From Gammaproteobacteria bacterium (GTDB lineage Bacteria > Pseudomonadota > Gammaproteobacteria > Eutrophobiales > Eutrophobiaceae): 64,000 bases of DNA. Under the pieces are notes generated by a model that was given only the letters and a program-made list of their open reading frames with translations, was not told the origin of the DNA and ran no database searches. The stretch is from assembly GCA_012103475.1 (NCBI GenBank), contig WLWS01000001.1:829881-893880 (forward strand). The letters run 5' to 3'. Below are positions 46,463 through 56,686 of this stretch, one piece after another. The position numbers and the translations under genes are program-made. The first letter of the stretch is position 1. The number at the start of each line of letters is the position of its first letter.

Positions 46463-47962
46463 TCAGTTAAACAGACTTTTTATCGTTCCCAGAAAAGACG
46501 TGTCCTGCGAGCTGGCAAGTTGCTTTAGTGCACGCAAGGACTGATTGTCAGGGTTTATACGTAGTCCGTATTCGATATAAGTCAGCATTTTTTCATGCTG
46601 ATTTCTGGAAAGGGCTTGTTCAGCCTGCATCGCATAACGATCCGCAATCTCGAGAATGCCGTTAATAGCCTCCTCATTACCGGGATCCATCTCAAGCATA
46701 CGATTGAAATAATAATAGGCATTATCTTTAGCCGGGTAAGTGAGCTTGAATTCTTCCAGACTTTGTTTGCCGAGCCAGGACAGAGCCTTTAGTACATCGG
46801 CGGAAACCGGTTCAGGTGTGACAATAACAGGCTCTGCGTTAACTGTCGGTTCAGCCACCGGAGGCGTCGTTATTGGCGCTTCGGTTGTTTGTACTTCAGG
46901 GCTGAGGTCAGCTGGAGTTTGCTCGACCTGCGCGACTGTCGGAATTTTAATAGGTTCTGCATCAAGCACGGTGTTGGTAGAAATATTATTTGTCCTATCC
47001 GGCTCACTTTTGATTTTAATTTCTATGTACTTAAGTGAAGAAAACATTACCAGAGACAAAAGAACCAGGCCCATAAGTATTTTGTTAGCCCGTTTCTTTC
47101 TGGCTTCAGTATCTACTTCTTCACTTGCGCCGGTGACATCAAAACCACCAAACTCAGTCATGCGGCTGCTTTTTTCCTGCAGCAAGGTAATGGCCGTGGA
47201 CAGATCACCTGCGTCGGCAAAGCGCTCATCGCGTTTCTTTGCCATCATCTTATTCAACAGTGGCTGAAACTCGGAGAGTTCCTCAGGCAACTCGGGAATC
47301 GGACCCTGCTTATGCTGTATAACAATGTCAATTACCGAACTGGAGATATAGGGCTTGGCACCGGTCAGCATTTCGTAAAAAATGCAGCCCATGCTGTAAA
47401 TATCCGCACGGCCATCAATTTTCTGACCATCTGCCTGCTCCGGGCTGACGTAGTTGGGGCTGCCCAGAAAAATACCGGTCGAGGTTAAATCGCTGACAGT
47501 ATCAACCTCTTTGGCAATGCCAAAGTCGGTCAGAATCGGTGTGTCATTGTCTGAAAACAGAATATTGGCGGGCTTCACATCGCGGTGAACAATGCCATGC
47601 TTGTGTGCCTCACCCAGTGCGCTGGTAACCTGAGCCAGTAAATTAAGCGCCTCATCCGGTGACATCGGCAACTCGAGACGTTGTTTGAGATCACCGCCCC
47701 GCACATACTCCATAGAGATATAGAGCAGCTCATTGGCGATGCCAATATCGTAGATGGTGATAATATTCGGGTGTTTGAGTGAAGCAAGAATACGACCCTC
47801 GGCCATAAAACGTTCATTGAGGTCGGAACTATCCATTTTTACATCGTCAAGAATCTTCAGGACGACATCCCGGTGCAGCGATTCCTGCGTGGCCAGATAG
47901 ACGGTGGCCATACCGCCCTTGCCGATCTCGCGTTGTACTGTATAACCCTGAATATCCATCAT
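46463..47962 (-). CDS. Membrane-anchored Ser/Thr protein kinase
   Basis: A 499-residue protein. Residues 6-265 are a complete Hanks-type kinase domain: glycine loop IGKGGMATVY, Lys in VVLKIL, HRDVKPANIL catalytic loop, DFGIAK, GSPNYVSPEQ and DIYSMGC. A transmembrane helix is near 292-311, then a Pro/Thr/Val-rich linker, and a C-terminal helical-repeat region from about 385. This is PknB-like, but with no PASTA repeats. No cognate phosphatase gene is adjacent. Confidence 0.94.
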   Translation of the reverse strand: MMDIQGYTVQREIGKGGMATVYLATQESLHRDVVLKILDDVKMDSSDLNERFMAEGRILASLKHPNIITIYDIGIANELLYISMEYVRGGDLKQRLELPMSPDEALNLLAQVTSALGEAHKHGIVHRDVKPANILFSDNDTPILTDFGIAKEVDTVSDLTSTGIFLGSPNYVSPEQADGQKIDGRADIYSMGCIFYEMLTGAKPYISSSVIDIVIQHKQGPIPELPEELSEFQPLLNKMMAKKRDERFADAGDLSTAITLLQEKSSRMTEFGGFDVTGASEEVDTEARKKRANKILMGLVLLSLVMFSSLKYIEIKIKSEPDRTNNISTNTVLDAEPIKIPTVAQVEQTPADLSPEVQTTEAPITTPPVAEPTVNAEPVIVTPEPVSADVLKALSWLGKQSLEEFKLTYPAKDNAYYYFNRMLEMDPGNEEAINGILEIADRYAMQAEQALSRNQHEKMLTYIEYGLRINPDNQSLRALKQLASSQDTSFLGTIKSLFN

Positions 47963-48113
47963 GGGGATTATAATGCTATTCTAAAAAAAAATAGTAGTTA
48001 CCTGTCTAAAGTCACCAAATTTCCTGAGAGCGTTTGCTGTGGGAAAGTCCCTGAGGCTTGAAAAAGGCTAAATATGCTGCTAAAAACAAATTAGAACAGG
48101 GGATAGAAAAACA

Positions 48114-48563
48114 ATGCAAGACGATATCGACAGCGCTGAAAGGCGAGGCGGCACATCAAATCTGATAAACAGTATGATGCTCGAGCGTAACCAGCTCCTG
48201 AATCTATTGGTGCAAACTTCGACCAAAGATTCGAATGGTGAAGATGTGTTTGACCGCGAGTCACTGGATGAATTTTGCCAGGTAATGGTCGATTACATAG
48301 CTGCCGGTCATTTCGGGCTGTATGAGCGTATCGTTGAAGGTACCGAGAGGCGCCGGGGCGTGGCTGATCTGGCGGTAGAATTATATCCTCACATTGAAAA
48401 AACCACTCAGGCCGCTCTTGCCTTTAATGAAAAGTACGATGCCGCCAGAGAAAACACGAATGCCTCGCAACTGCATCAGGATCTCTCAGAACTCGGTGAA
48501 CATCTGACTAACCGTATTGAATACGAAGATCAGATTATCCAGAAATTGTCTGAGCCCAAGTAA
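48114..48563 (+). CDS. rsd: Rsd/AlgQ-family regulator of sigma-70
   Basis: A 149-residue all-helical protein. The core YIAAGHFGLYERIVEGTERR near residues 60-80 matches the Rsd/AlgQ family (VDYVSAGHFxIYE). E. coli Rsd binds sigma-70 region 4 and favours alternative sigma factors; AlgQ affects alginate in Pseudomonas. The relevance to the sigma-54 pilin promoter at 42.4 kb is speculative. It is monocistronic, divergent from the kinase gene across a 151 bp gap. Confidence 0.9.
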   Translation: MQDDIDSAERRGGTSNLINSMMLERNQLLNLLVQTSTKDSNGEDVFDRESLDEFCQVMVDYIAAGHFGLYERIVEGTERRRGVADLAVELYPHIEKTTQAALAFNEKYDAARENTNASQLHQDLSELGEHLTNRIEYEDQIIQKLSEPK

Positions 48564-48583
48564 ACGCTGGACCAGCTGCTAAA

Positions 48584-49036
48584 TCAGTCGCCCGAGGCCC
48601 GGTGTTTGGCCTGAATATAATCCTTGTGTGAAACGTAAAGCAGATCGGCGATTTTGCGAATGTAGTACTCTTCATACTTATCCAGCACCGCATCGGCAAA
48701 AGCTACCTGCCACAGATGTTCAATAATTTTTATCTTATCTTCCTGCGACATCTTCTCGTTAAGGGATCGGGTGAATGCGTGCAGGGAGACACTGTGATCA
48801 ACCTCCTTCTCGGCCAGCACCAGTAAATCGCTGGCTTCCTCTGCAGAAAGTTGAAAATGGGAGACTAGAATACTGTCCATAGTCTGGCGCTCCTCACTTC
48901 CAATATCTGAATCCGCGCGACTGATCTCAAGCATTAATACGGCCGCGGCAAGATCGATGGCGGTGTCCGGCGAGCTTTTTTCCTCTACCTGTGCCATGAC
49001 ATGTTTATCAAAAAACTGTTTTAAATTGCTGAGCAT
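48584..49036 (-). CDS. TerB-family protein
   Basis: A 150-residue helical protein of the TerB/DjlA-type fold. AAAVLMLEISRADSDIGSEERQTM near residues 30-53 and VAFADAVLDKYEEYYIRKIADLL near 112-134 are the two copies of the acidic helix-turn metal-binding signature. Members occur alone in many gammaproteobacteria without other ter genes, as here, so tellurite resistance should not be assumed. It is convergent with rsd. Confidence 0.88.
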   Translation of the reverse strand: MLSNLKQFFDKHVMAQVEEKSSPDTAIDLAAAVLMLEISRADSDIGSEERQTMDSILVSHFQLSAEEASDLLVLAEKEVDHSVSLHAFTRSLNEKMSQEDKIKIIEHLWQVAFADAVLDKYEEYYIRKIADLLYVSHKDYIQAKHRASGD

Positions 49037-49057
49037 AAGACTGGTTTGTCCCTGATT

Positions 49058-49375
49058 TTAGTTGAGCTGCCTGTCGCCGCGATAACGACCAGCCTCAAAG
49101 TGCTGGAAGTAAACATCGACCAGAGGGTGATTAATCGGATCCTCAGAAGCATCTGTGGCAAGGTTTTTTTCGGCCACATAGGTTTCATGCACGGCATTAT
49201 GAACCAGTACTCTGTACCAGGGTCTGTTTTTCGGTGGTTTGCTTAAGGCAACCTGTTCATACCACTCATCGCTGTTCTGAAAAACAGGATCAACATCGAC
49301 GATTACGCCACGGTAATTGAAGAGTCTGTGTTGAACTATCTGACCGACATCGAAGCGGGCTTTGCTAGTGCTCAT
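49058..49375 (-). CDS. hspQ: Heat shock protein HspQ
   Basis: A protein of 105 residues: KARFDVGQIVQHRLFNYRGVI and DPVFQNSDEWYEQVA, then RPWYRVLVHNAVHETYVAEKNL, the hemimethylated-DNA-binding/HspQ (YccV) signature. E. coli HspQ adapts Lon substrates and binds hemimethylated oriC. I start at ATG 49375 because similarity begins right after it; an ATG at 49429 would add 18 residues. Neither has a strong ribosome-binding site. Confidence 0.92.
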   Translation of the reverse strand: MSTSKARFDVGQIVQHRLFNYRGVIVDVDPVFQNSDEWYEQVALSKPPKNRPWYRVLVHNAVHETYVAEKNLATDASEDPINHPLVDVYFQHFEAGRYRGDRQLN

Positions 49376-49454
49376 AATAATAATGTTTACAATACGGTAG
49401 TGAAAGCGAGCTGGAATCGCTGCTATCATAACAAATTCGAACAGACTCTCTACT

Positions 49455-50186
49455 ATGCGTGAACCCCGAATATTTGTTGATTGCGATCTGCAGGAAGACT
49501 CTGAATTAAAGCTGGTGGCAGATACCGCGCACTATGTGGCCACTGTGCTGCGACGTAAAGTTGGGCAGAAAATCAGCTTGTTCAATGGCAGGGGTTCCGA
49601 TTACCCGGCCAGCATCGAGTCGGTCAGTAAAAAGGAGGTGCTGGTACAGATTGCCTCAAGTAAACAGGTGGAAACCGAATCTAATCTGCGAATTACCCTG
49701 TTACAGGGTATTTCGCGTGCGCAACACATGGACTATACCTTACAGAAAGTCGTTGAACTTGGCGTCCATCGAATCGTTCCGGTGTTTACCGAGTTCGGTA
49801 ATTTGCGAATTGATGACGAGCGCGCGCAGAAGAAATGGCAACACTGGCGTAAAATTCTCATCAGTGCCTGTGAGCAGTCTGGTCGCGCTTACATTCCAGA
49901 ATTGGCAAAAGCACAAAGCCTGACTACAGCTCTGGCTGCACAGACCAACAGCAGCCGAATGATATTGCATCCAGCCGCTGGTCTGAGCCTGGGGTCGATG
50001 ACGGCTCCGGCGAATTCCATGAGTATCCTCGCCGGACCGGAAGGGGGTTTCAGCGAGAACGAGCTGGAGCAGGCATCGGCACAGAAATTTCAGTCAATTG
50101 TACTGGGGCCGAGAGTACTGAGAACAGAGACGGCGGCAGTGGCGGCAATCAGTATTTGTCAGTCTCTGTGGGGCGATATGAACTAG
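49455..50186 (+). CDS. rsmE: 16S rRNA m3U1498 methyltransferase
   Basis: A 243-residue SPOUT-class enzyme. The N-terminal PUA-like part contains HYVATVLRRKVGQKISLFNGRG. The SPOUT knot contains ILAGPEGGFSENELEQA and LGPRVLRTETAAVAAI near the C-terminus. It methylates U1498 of 16S rRNA with SAM. It is divergent from hspQ and its last 4 bp overlap the convergent algR-like gene. Confidence 0.96.
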   Translation: MREPRIFVDCDLQEDSELKLVADTAHYVATVLRRKVGQKISLFNGRGSDYPASIESVSKKEVLVQIASSKQVETESNLRITLLQGISRAQHMDYTLQKVVELGVHRIVPVFTEFGNLRIDDERAQKKWQHWRKILISACEQSGRAYIPELAKAQSLTTALAAQTNSSRMILHPAAGLSLGSMTAPANSMSILAGPEGGFSENELEQASAQKFQSIVLGPRVLRTETAAVAAISICQSLWGDMN

Positions 50187-50929
50187 CTTAACTGCAGCGA
50201 TTTAATCGCTTTTCTGACCTCCTGAACATGCCGGCGACTGACATCGATTTTCTCATCAAGGTCGCGTAGTTTAATTTGCAAGCTACCGCTTGTATCTTTC
50301 TCAAGTCTTTCTATGTGGGCGAGGGCGACCAGTGCATTCCGATGTACTCTTAAAAACTGTCCCTTGAATTCTGTTTCAATGGATTTCAACGATTCGTCAA
50401 TGAGTGATTCCTGTCCGGGCCAGATCACGCTGACATACTTTTGATCGGCTTTCAGACAACGTACCTCTTCAACCGGGATCAACTCAATCGTGCCTTGTTT
50501 GTTGACGCTGAAATAGCGACGCACTGCTGATGCATCACCAAGGCTGTCGTTAAGCTCGGCGAGATGGGCGCGATTAATAAAGCTGGCACGTTCTAGTGAC
50601 TCCAGCAGTCGTTCCCGCCGAATCGGTTTCAGCAGGTAGTCAACAGCTTTGGCGGAAAACGCTTCGATGGCGTGGTCCTGATAAGCGGTAGTAAAAATTA
50701 TCGCCGGTTGCGGTTTGAGCAGGGACAGGTGTTGTGCGGTTTCCAGGCCATCCATTCCCGGCATGCGGATGTCCAGTAATATAACGTTGAACTCCTCCTG
50801 CTGCGCTTTTTCCAGGCAGTCGAGACCGTTTGTGGCTTGCTCGATCTGGAAAGCCGGATCGGCCTCGTTCAGAACACCAACTAAACGCTCGCGCGCCAGT
50901 TGTTCATCATCAACGATCAGTATTTTCAT
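50183..50929 (-). CDS. algR: LytTR response regulator AlgR-like
   Basis: A 248-residue regulator with a receiver domain (ILIVDDEQLARERL start; phospho-acceptor in VILLDIRMPGMDG near residue 54; KP motif in DYLLKPIRRERL) and a LytTR DNA-binding domain (VRCLKADQKYVSV to LRVHRNALVAL). Organisation and sequence match AlgR of pseudomonads, which controls alginate and twitching motility. It overlaps the kinase gene upstream by 20 bp. Confidence 0.93.
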   Translation of the reverse strand: MKILIVDDEQLARERLVGVLNEADPAFQIEQATNGLDCLEKAQQEEFNVILLDIRMPGMDGLETAQHLSLLKPQPAIIFTTAYQDHAIEAFSAKAVDYLLKPIRRERLLESLERASFINRAHLAELNDSLGDASAVRRYFSVNKQGTIELIPVEEVRCLKADQKYVSVIWPGQESLIDESLKSIETEFKGQFLRVHRNALVALAHIERLEKDTSGSLQIKLRDLDEKIDVSRRHVQEVRKAIKSLQLS

Positions 50930-51968
50930 TGTCGTCTGGTAGCAATATCGTCACAGAATAATTTCCATCGCCTGATTCCACACTTAAGCTGGCCTTGTTT
51001 TCAAAAAAAGCTTCCAGACGCTGACGAATATTTTCCTGCGCTAAGTGATTCCCTTCATGTGGAGCTGCGCTTGTCTGTGTAATTGGGTTCTCAACTTTCA
51101 GGATCAGGTAAGGCTTTTCATGTTTCGACTGGATCGTAATAAGACCACCGTCCGGCAATGGTTCGATGCCATGGTATATGGCATTTTCCAGAAGTGGTTG
51201 CAGAATCAGAGAAGGAATCCGAAGTTTTTCAGCCTTTGCAGCAAGTGACCATTCCACTTTAAGCCGTGAACCGAGGCGGTGTTGTTCAATTCGCAGGTAG
51301 CGTTTACACAGGCTGATTTCATCATCAAGCGTGCTCAGGTGATGAATATCCTGCAGGCTGGCGCGAAACAAATCAGCCAGATCTTCAACGGATTCCTCTG
51401 CCAGTACCGGATTGCTGCGGGTCAGACTGGCAATGGTATTCATACAGTTAAATAGAAAATGTGGCCGGATTCTGGATTGCAGAGCCTGAAACCGGGCCTC
51501 TGCTTCCAGCTCGACCCTTCGCCGCCATTGATGCTGCACATATAAATAGCGCAGAGCCAGGGCACTGACAATTGCGCTGATGCTCATGCAGCGAACCAGA
51601 TAAAGGGCATGGGAATAATTCGGCATGGTCATATCATCGGGGAAGTAAATCACCAGCCACCAGGCCATCTCCGCAACAATCAGGCTGACCAGCAGTGTCA
51701 GGATGTAACTGCCTGTGGCCGCCCAGATATCACTGAGCTTACTCAGAAACTGTCTGGCCATACACAGACTCGCGACACAGCTGAGAGAGACCCATTGTAT
51801 AAACAGTGAGTGAATAGCCAGGGTGTAAAAGCGGTCGACGCTGGTATAGACCTGGGCCAGTGTCAGCAGTATGGCCAGTAGCTCTGCCAGCATGATAACC
51901 ACGAAGACAATCCGGGCACTGCAAAAATCCGGCAGAAAAGAGCTTGTTCTCAGGCTTTTTTGTTCCAT
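50910..51968 (-). CDS. algZ: LytS-type sensor kinase AlgZ/FimS-like
   Basis: A 352-residue membrane kinase. Hydrophobic helices occupy residues 18-160. The kinase part is of the His_kinase/LytS type: RIRPHFLFNCMNTIASLTR contains the phospho-acceptor histidine near residue 191, and LILQPLLENAIYHGIEP is the N-box. Homologues FimS/AlgZ pair with AlgR. It is divergent from argH by 72 bp, as in Pseudomonas, where argH-fimS-algR-hemC are neighbours. Here hemC has moved away. Confidence 0.92.
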   Translation of the reverse strand: MEQKSLRTSSFLPDFCSARIVFVVIMLAELLAILLTLAQVYTSVDRFYTLAIHSLFIQWVSLSCVASLCMARQFLSKLSDIWAATGSYILTLLVSLIVAEMAWWLVIYFPDDMTMPNYSHALYLVRCMSISAIVSALALRYLYVQHQWRRRVELEAEARFQALQSRIRPHFLFNCMNTIASLTRSNPVLAEESVEDLADLFRASLQDIHHLSTLDDEISLCKRYLRIEQHRLGSRLKVEWSLAAKAEKLRIPSLILQPLLENAIYHGIEPLPDGGLITIQSKHEKPYLILKVENPITQTSAAPHEGNHLAQENIRQRLEAFFENKASLSVESGDGNYSVTILLPDDNENTDR

Positions 51969-52040
51969 TAGAAAGAGATTTGCAGCTTGGCCATAAGTTA
52001 TACTGTCGGCAACCGATCATTAATAAACCATTATCCTAAG

Positions 52041-53441
52041 ATGACATCGAAGCAAACAACAGTAAAGCCCTGGGCGGGCCGGTTTTCTGAATCTACCGAC
52101 AGTTTTGTCGAATCCTTCACGGAATCCGTGTCTTTTGACAAGCGTCTGGCGCATTTTGACATCGAAGGCTCGCTTGCCCATGTGAAAATGCTGGCCCATG
52201 TCGATGTGCTGACTGACGAGGAATGCCAGCATATAAGTGAAGGCCTGCTGCAAATCAGACAGGAGATCGAGTCCGGAAACTTCAAGTGGCAAAGCGCGCT
52301 TGAAGATGTACATATGAACATCGAATCTGCACTGGTCAGCGCAGTTGGCGAGGTCGGCAAAAAATTACATACCGGTCGTTCGCGTAATGATCAGATAGCT
52401 ACTGACCTGAGGTTGTATCTCAGGGTAATTGTCGATCAGTTATGCGGACAACTAGTCAGCGTGCAAAGCGAGTTGCTCGGTATTGCAGAGCAGGAAGCAG
52501 AGACCATTCTGCCGGGTTTGACCCATATGCAGTCCGCACAACCAATCACTTTTGGTCATCACATGCTGGCCTGGTATGAAATGCTAAAACGTGATCATCA
52601 GCGTCTGCGAGATTGTCAGGTACGTATTGATGTCATGCCGCTGGGATCAGCTGCACTGGCCGGTACTAGCTTTCCAATCGATCGTGAGTTCAGCGCGAAT
52701 CTGCTTGGCTTTGATACGGTCAGTAGTAATTCTCTGGATGCGGTCAGTGATCGAGACTTCGTTATCGAATTTGTGTCCGCCTGTTCAATCATCATGATGC
52801 ATCTGTCACGTTTCTCTGAGGAACTGGTGTTATGGATGTCGCCGCAGTTCGGTTTCATTGATCTTGGCGATGCCTGGTGCACCGGTTCGTCCATCATGCC
52901 GCAGAAAAAGAACCCGGATCTGCCGGAGCTGGTCAGGGGCAAAACCGGCCGTGTTTACGGCGCCCTGATGGGACTGCTGACGCTAATGAAAGCCCAGCCA
53001 CTGGCCTACAACCGCGACAATCAGGAAGACAAAGAATCACTCTTCGATGTGATCGATACCGTGCAGGCCTGTTTACAGGCTTACGCCGGCATGTTGCCGA
53101 CCATGGTTGTGAAGCGCCCGGCGATGCTGGAAGCCGCCGAACGCGGTTACGGTACGGCCACTGATATGGCTGATTATCTGGTGAAAAAAGGCCTGCCTTT
53201 TCGTGATGCGCATGAGGTGGTGGGTAAGGCTGTGCACTTTGCGATCGAGTCGAATAAGCGTCTGGCCGAACTCTCAATTGATGAATTACGCAGTTTTAGC
53301 GACGATCTGGAAGAAGATGTTTACGCTGTCCTCGAACTATCTGGCTCGGTTGCTGCCAGAGATCATACAGGCGGCACGGCTGTGAAGCAGGTTCAAGCCG
53401 CGATACAGCAGGCGCGGGATTATCTCGCCAGCCTCAACTAA
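52041..53441 (+). CDS. argH: Argininosuccinate lyase
   Basis: A 466-residue member of the fumarase/aspartase superfamily. The start [12 protein letters not shown] is typical. [19 protein letters not shown] is near residue 108 and the superfamily signature [12 protein letters not shown] is near residue 280, carrying the catalytic serine. It makes arginine and fumarate. I start at ATG 52041 because similarity begins there; the open frame extends upstream to 51987. The asmA-family gene follows 10 bp downstream. Confidence 0.97.
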   Translation: MTSKQTTVKPWAGRFSESTDSFVESFTESVSFDKRLAHFDIEGSLAHVKMLAHVDVLTDEECQHISEGLLQIRQEIESGNFKWQSALEDVHMNIESALVSAVGEVGKKLHTGRSRNDQIATDLRLYLRVIVDQLCGQLVSVQSELLGIAEQEAETILPGLTHMQSAQPITFGHHMLAWYEMLKRDHQRLRDCQVRIDVMPLGSAALAGTSFPIDREFSANLLGFDTVSSNSLDAVSDRDFVIEFVSACSIIMMHLSRFSEELVLWMSPQFGFIDLGDAWCTGSSIMPQKKNPDLPELVRGKTGRVYGALMGLLTLMKAQPLAYNRDNQEDKESLFDVIDTVQACLQAYAGMLPTMVVKRPAMLEAAERGYGTATDMADYLVKKGLPFRDAHEVVGKAVHFAIESNKRLAELSIDELRSFSDDLEEDVYAVLELSGSVAARDHTGGTAVKQVQAAIQQARDYLASLN

Positions 53442-53451
53442 AGGAAGCACT

Positions 53452-56400
53452 ATGAAAGCCCTGATTAAATTATTACTCGGCCTCGCCGGCTTATTCGTTG
53501 TCGTTGTCATTGCGGTTGTGATCACCGTGGCGACGGTTGACCTCAATGACCACAAAGACTGGATAAGCGAAAAAGCTCTGGAACAAACCGGTCGCCAGCT
53601 GGATGTTGATGGTGATATTGCCGTCAGTCTCTATCCCTGGTTAGGCCTTGAAGTGAATGACGTCGATATTGGTAACGCGAAAGGCTTTGCTGAAGAACAA
53701 TTTCTTCATGCTGACTACCTGAAGTTGCGCGTAAAGCTTATGCCTATGCTTAAAGATCAATATGAAGTCGATACCGTGATTCTGCGCGGAGCGAAAGTAA
53801 ATCTGGCCAAAAACAAAGACGGCGTAACGAACTGGGACGATCTGGTAAAAGAAGAGAAATCCGATGACGGTGCCTTGCCGCTGGCGGCAGTGGTGCTTGG
53901 TGGCGTCGACATTGAAAACGCCACCATCGTCTGGGCTGATCAGAGCACGGATACCCGCTACGACATCACCAACATGAATGTAAAAACGGATCCTCTGCGC
54001 TATGGCGAACCACTTAAGCTGACCGTCGACATGGATGTGCTGGCAAACAAACCGGCGCTTGAAGGACATATCAACGTAAGCAGTACCATCGCCTATGATA
54101 TTGACAATCAACGCTACAACATCAAACCCCTTACTCTGGTCGCCGATATGAAAGGTGACAAGGTCCCCGGTGGAAAAACTCAGGCGACTTTGTCCGCGGC
54201 GATTGACCTGGATCTGGATAAAGACACCGCAACCATCTCGGACTTGATACTGGACGCACTGGACACACAGGTGTTAGCCAACCTGAACGCAAGCGACATT
54301 CAAAACCCCGCTGGCCCCACAGTGGAAACCAGTCTCGATGTTAAGGGACGCAATCTCGCCCTGTTATTTAAAGTCGCAGAAATCGAACCACTGGCAAGCC
54401 ATCTGGCGACTCTGAAAGATCAGAACTTTACCCTTGGCAGCAAGCTGAGTGCGGATGTGGAGCGTGGCGACATCGATGTTTCGCAGTTATCTATTGCCAT
54501 GCTCGGTGCCACGGTCGCCGGTAAGGTAAAGGCACGAAACAGTTTATCGGACACACCGGAATACGCTGGTGAACTGAAAGCATCCGGACCGGATTTACCG
54601 ACCTTGTTACAGGTCCTGGGTCAGTTTCAGGGCGGCAAAGACTCCACACTCAGTCAGTTTGGGAACACTCTGGCGCAGGGCAAGGATAAGAAATTCAATA
54701 TCGACCTGAGTTTCTCTGCTGACATGAAAAGCGGCAACGCAGAAGTTCCGCGACTTGCTCTCGAGTTACTCGGAGCAAAAGTGAATGGCGAAGTCAGTGC
54801 GCACAACATGCAATCAAAAGCACCGGGTTACAAAGGCAAACTGAACGCTTCCGGACCGGACTTGCCCACCTTGTTGCAGGTACTCGGGCAGGCGCAGGGC
54901 GATAAAGAGTCTTCATTACTGGACTACGGTAAAAAGCTCAGCAGCCTCAGTAAAAAAGCCTTCAAAATAAACGCCGACTTCGATGCCGATATGGAAAGTG
55001 GCAACATCGATATACCAAAACTGGATATTGATTCTCTCGGTATCAGCATCGCCGGTAATCTGAAAGGCAAGAACGTTCAGGCCGATAATGGCAGCGTTAA
55101 CGGCAGGCTGAGTATTAAAGGCAACAACCTAAGACCCTTGCCGAAAGCGCTGGATAATAAGGCCCTGATGGATGTAGTGAAGTCGATAGACATTGAAGCC
55201 GGAATTTCAGGCAACGCTGGCAACATGAACCTGAAACCGCTGACCTTGAAGACCACAGTCACCAGTGAGCAGACCGGTAAGCAGGCCGTTGACGTTTTCC
55301 TGAATGCAGACACTAATATCAATCTTGATAAGCAGATCCTTAGCATGGCCGGTCTGACTTTGAAAGGTCTGGGCATGAATCTGCAGGGAAGCATTGAGGC
55401 AAAAAACTTTCTCGAAGCGCCTGCCATAAAGGGTGAAGTTAACGTAGCACCTTTTGATCTGCGCGCCCTGATGACCAGACTGGGTAAAGAATTACCGGAC
55501 ACGGCGGATAAAAAAGTCTTAACCAAAGTCGGATTGAACACGATTTTCTCTGCCTCACAAAGCGACATGGATATTACAAAGATGGCCTTGCAACTTGATC
55601 AAAGCAAGTTGAACGGTACCTTGAGTGTGAAAAATTTCGAGAAACCGGCAATTCGCTTTGGTATCGATATCGATCAGATTAATCTGGACCGATACCTGGC
55701 ACCGCCTGCAGAAAATGAAAAAGGTAAACCCATCACGCCGGAAACCGCAGCCAGTGCCGCAGCTCAACTGCCAGTGGAAACGCTTCAGGGTCTTAACGTA
55801 AAGGGTGATTTATCGATTGGTCAGTTCACCGTATCAAAAGCCAGAATGAGTAATGTCAAACTCAGCATTGACGGTAAAGACGGCAAGATCAAACTCGCAC
55901 CGGCGTCGGCCAACCTGTACCAGGGTTCTTACAAAGCTGATGTCAGTATCAACGCCAACGGCAAGTTGCCAAAGCTTATTGTTAATTCGTCCATCAAGGG
56001 CGTGCAAATCGAACCATTACTTAAAGACGTTACCGGAGAGCCCGCCAGTCTTGTTGGCATAAGTGATATCTCCATCGCGGTAGTCGCGCGCGGACAAAAC
56101 ACAGACACTTTTAAACAGACTTTAAGCGGCCAGGCCGAGCTCAAAGTGACTAACGTTATTGTGCGTGGTGTGGATATTCCCGGCGCTCTGGAGCAGGTGG
56201 AGATCATGATAGAGCAAAAACGCCCGGGCAAGATCAATACCGAAGGCGATACGCCTTTCAGCAGCCTCACGGCTACTTTGCCTATTAATGCCGGCGTTGT
56301 GAACAACAACGATCTACTGCTTACCGCTCCGGGATTCAAAGTGACCGGAAAGGGTACCTTGGCACGACTCACTGACATGACCTGGAAATACAAACTCAAA

Positions 56401-56682
56401 GCTGGCGTAGATGAACGTTCAGTCGCAAAAAATAACGAAACTTATAATGTGGGCGGCTACAAAATAGACATCAACTGTCGCGGCAAGCTTGACCCAAACA
56501 ATTGCAAACCGGATGCTTTTAAACTGGCTGGCGAAGCCGTACAAAAACTGCTGCTGGATAAAATATTGCCCGGCCAGGGCAGTAGTGGGACAACAGCACC
56601 AGCGGATGCCAATGCAACGAGTACAAATACAGATCCGAAAAAAGAGCTGCTTGATAAAGCACTAAAAAGTATTTTCAAATAA
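53452..56682 (+). CDS. AsmA-family protein with internal repeat
   Basis: A 1076-residue protein anchored by a single N-terminal helix (about residues 5-27) with a long periplasmic beta-rich domain. NDHKDWISEKALEQTGRQLDVDG near residue 36 and YPWLGLEVNDVDIGN are the AsmA N-terminal pattern; the C-terminal AsmA_2-like region is near residues 790-1010. AsmA-like proteins bridge the envelope and are implicated in phospholipid transport. Two units of 89 residues (period 267 bp, starting near 54580 and 54847) share GPDLPTLLQVLGQ. It overlaps no neighbour and precedes a SRPBCC gene by 4 bp. Confidence 0.92.
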   Translation: MKALIKLLLGLAGLFVVVVIAVVITVATVDLNDHKDWISEKALEQTGRQLDVDGDIAVSLYPWLGLEVNDVDIGNAKGFAEEQFLHADYLKLRVKLMPMLKDQYEVDTVILRGAKVNLAKNKDGVTNWDDLVKEEKSDDGALPLAAVVLGGVDIENATIVWADQSTDTRYDITNMNVKTDPLRYGEPLKLTVDMDVLANKPALEGHINVSSTIAYDIDNQRYNIKPLTLVADMKGDKVPGGKTQATLSAAIDLDLDKDTATISDLILDALDTQVLANLNASDIQNPAGPTVETSLDVKGRNLALLFKVAEIEPLASHLATLKDQNFTLGSKLSADVERGDIDVSQLSIAMLGATVAGKVKARNSLSDTPEYAGELKASGPDLPTLLQVLGQFQGGKDSTLSQFGNTLAQGKDKKFNIDLSFSADMKSGNAEVPRLALELLGAKVNGEVSAHNMQSKAPGYKGKLNASGPDLPTLLQVLGQAQGDKESSLLDYGKKLSSLSKKAFKINADFDADMESGNIDIPKLDIDSLGISIAGNLKGKNVQADNGSVNGRLSIKGNNLRPLPKALDNKALMDVVKSIDIEAGISGNAGNMNLKPLTLKTTVTSEQTGKQAVDVFLNADTNINLDKQILSMAGLTLKGLGMNLQGSIEAKNFLEAPAIKGEVNVAPFDLRALMTRLGKELPDTADKKVLTKVGLNTIFSASQSDMDITKMALQLDQSKLNGTLSVKNFEKPAIRFGIDIDQINLDRYLAPPAENEKGKPITPETAASAAAQLPVETLQGLNVKGDLSIGQFTVSKARMSNVKLSIDGKDGKIKLAPASANLYQGSYKADVSINANGKLPKLIVNSSIKGVQIEPLLKDVTGEPASLVGISDISIAVVARGQNTDTFKQTLSGQAELKVTNVIVRGVDIPGALEQVEIMIEQKRPGKINTEGDTPFSSLTATLPINAGVVNNNDLLLTAPGFKVTGKGTLARLTDMTWKYKLKAGVDERSVAKNNETYNVGGYKIDINCRGKLDPNNCKPDAFKLAGEAVQKLLLDKILPGQGSSGTTAPADANATSTNTDPKKELLDKALKSIFK

Positions 56683-56686
56683 AGCA

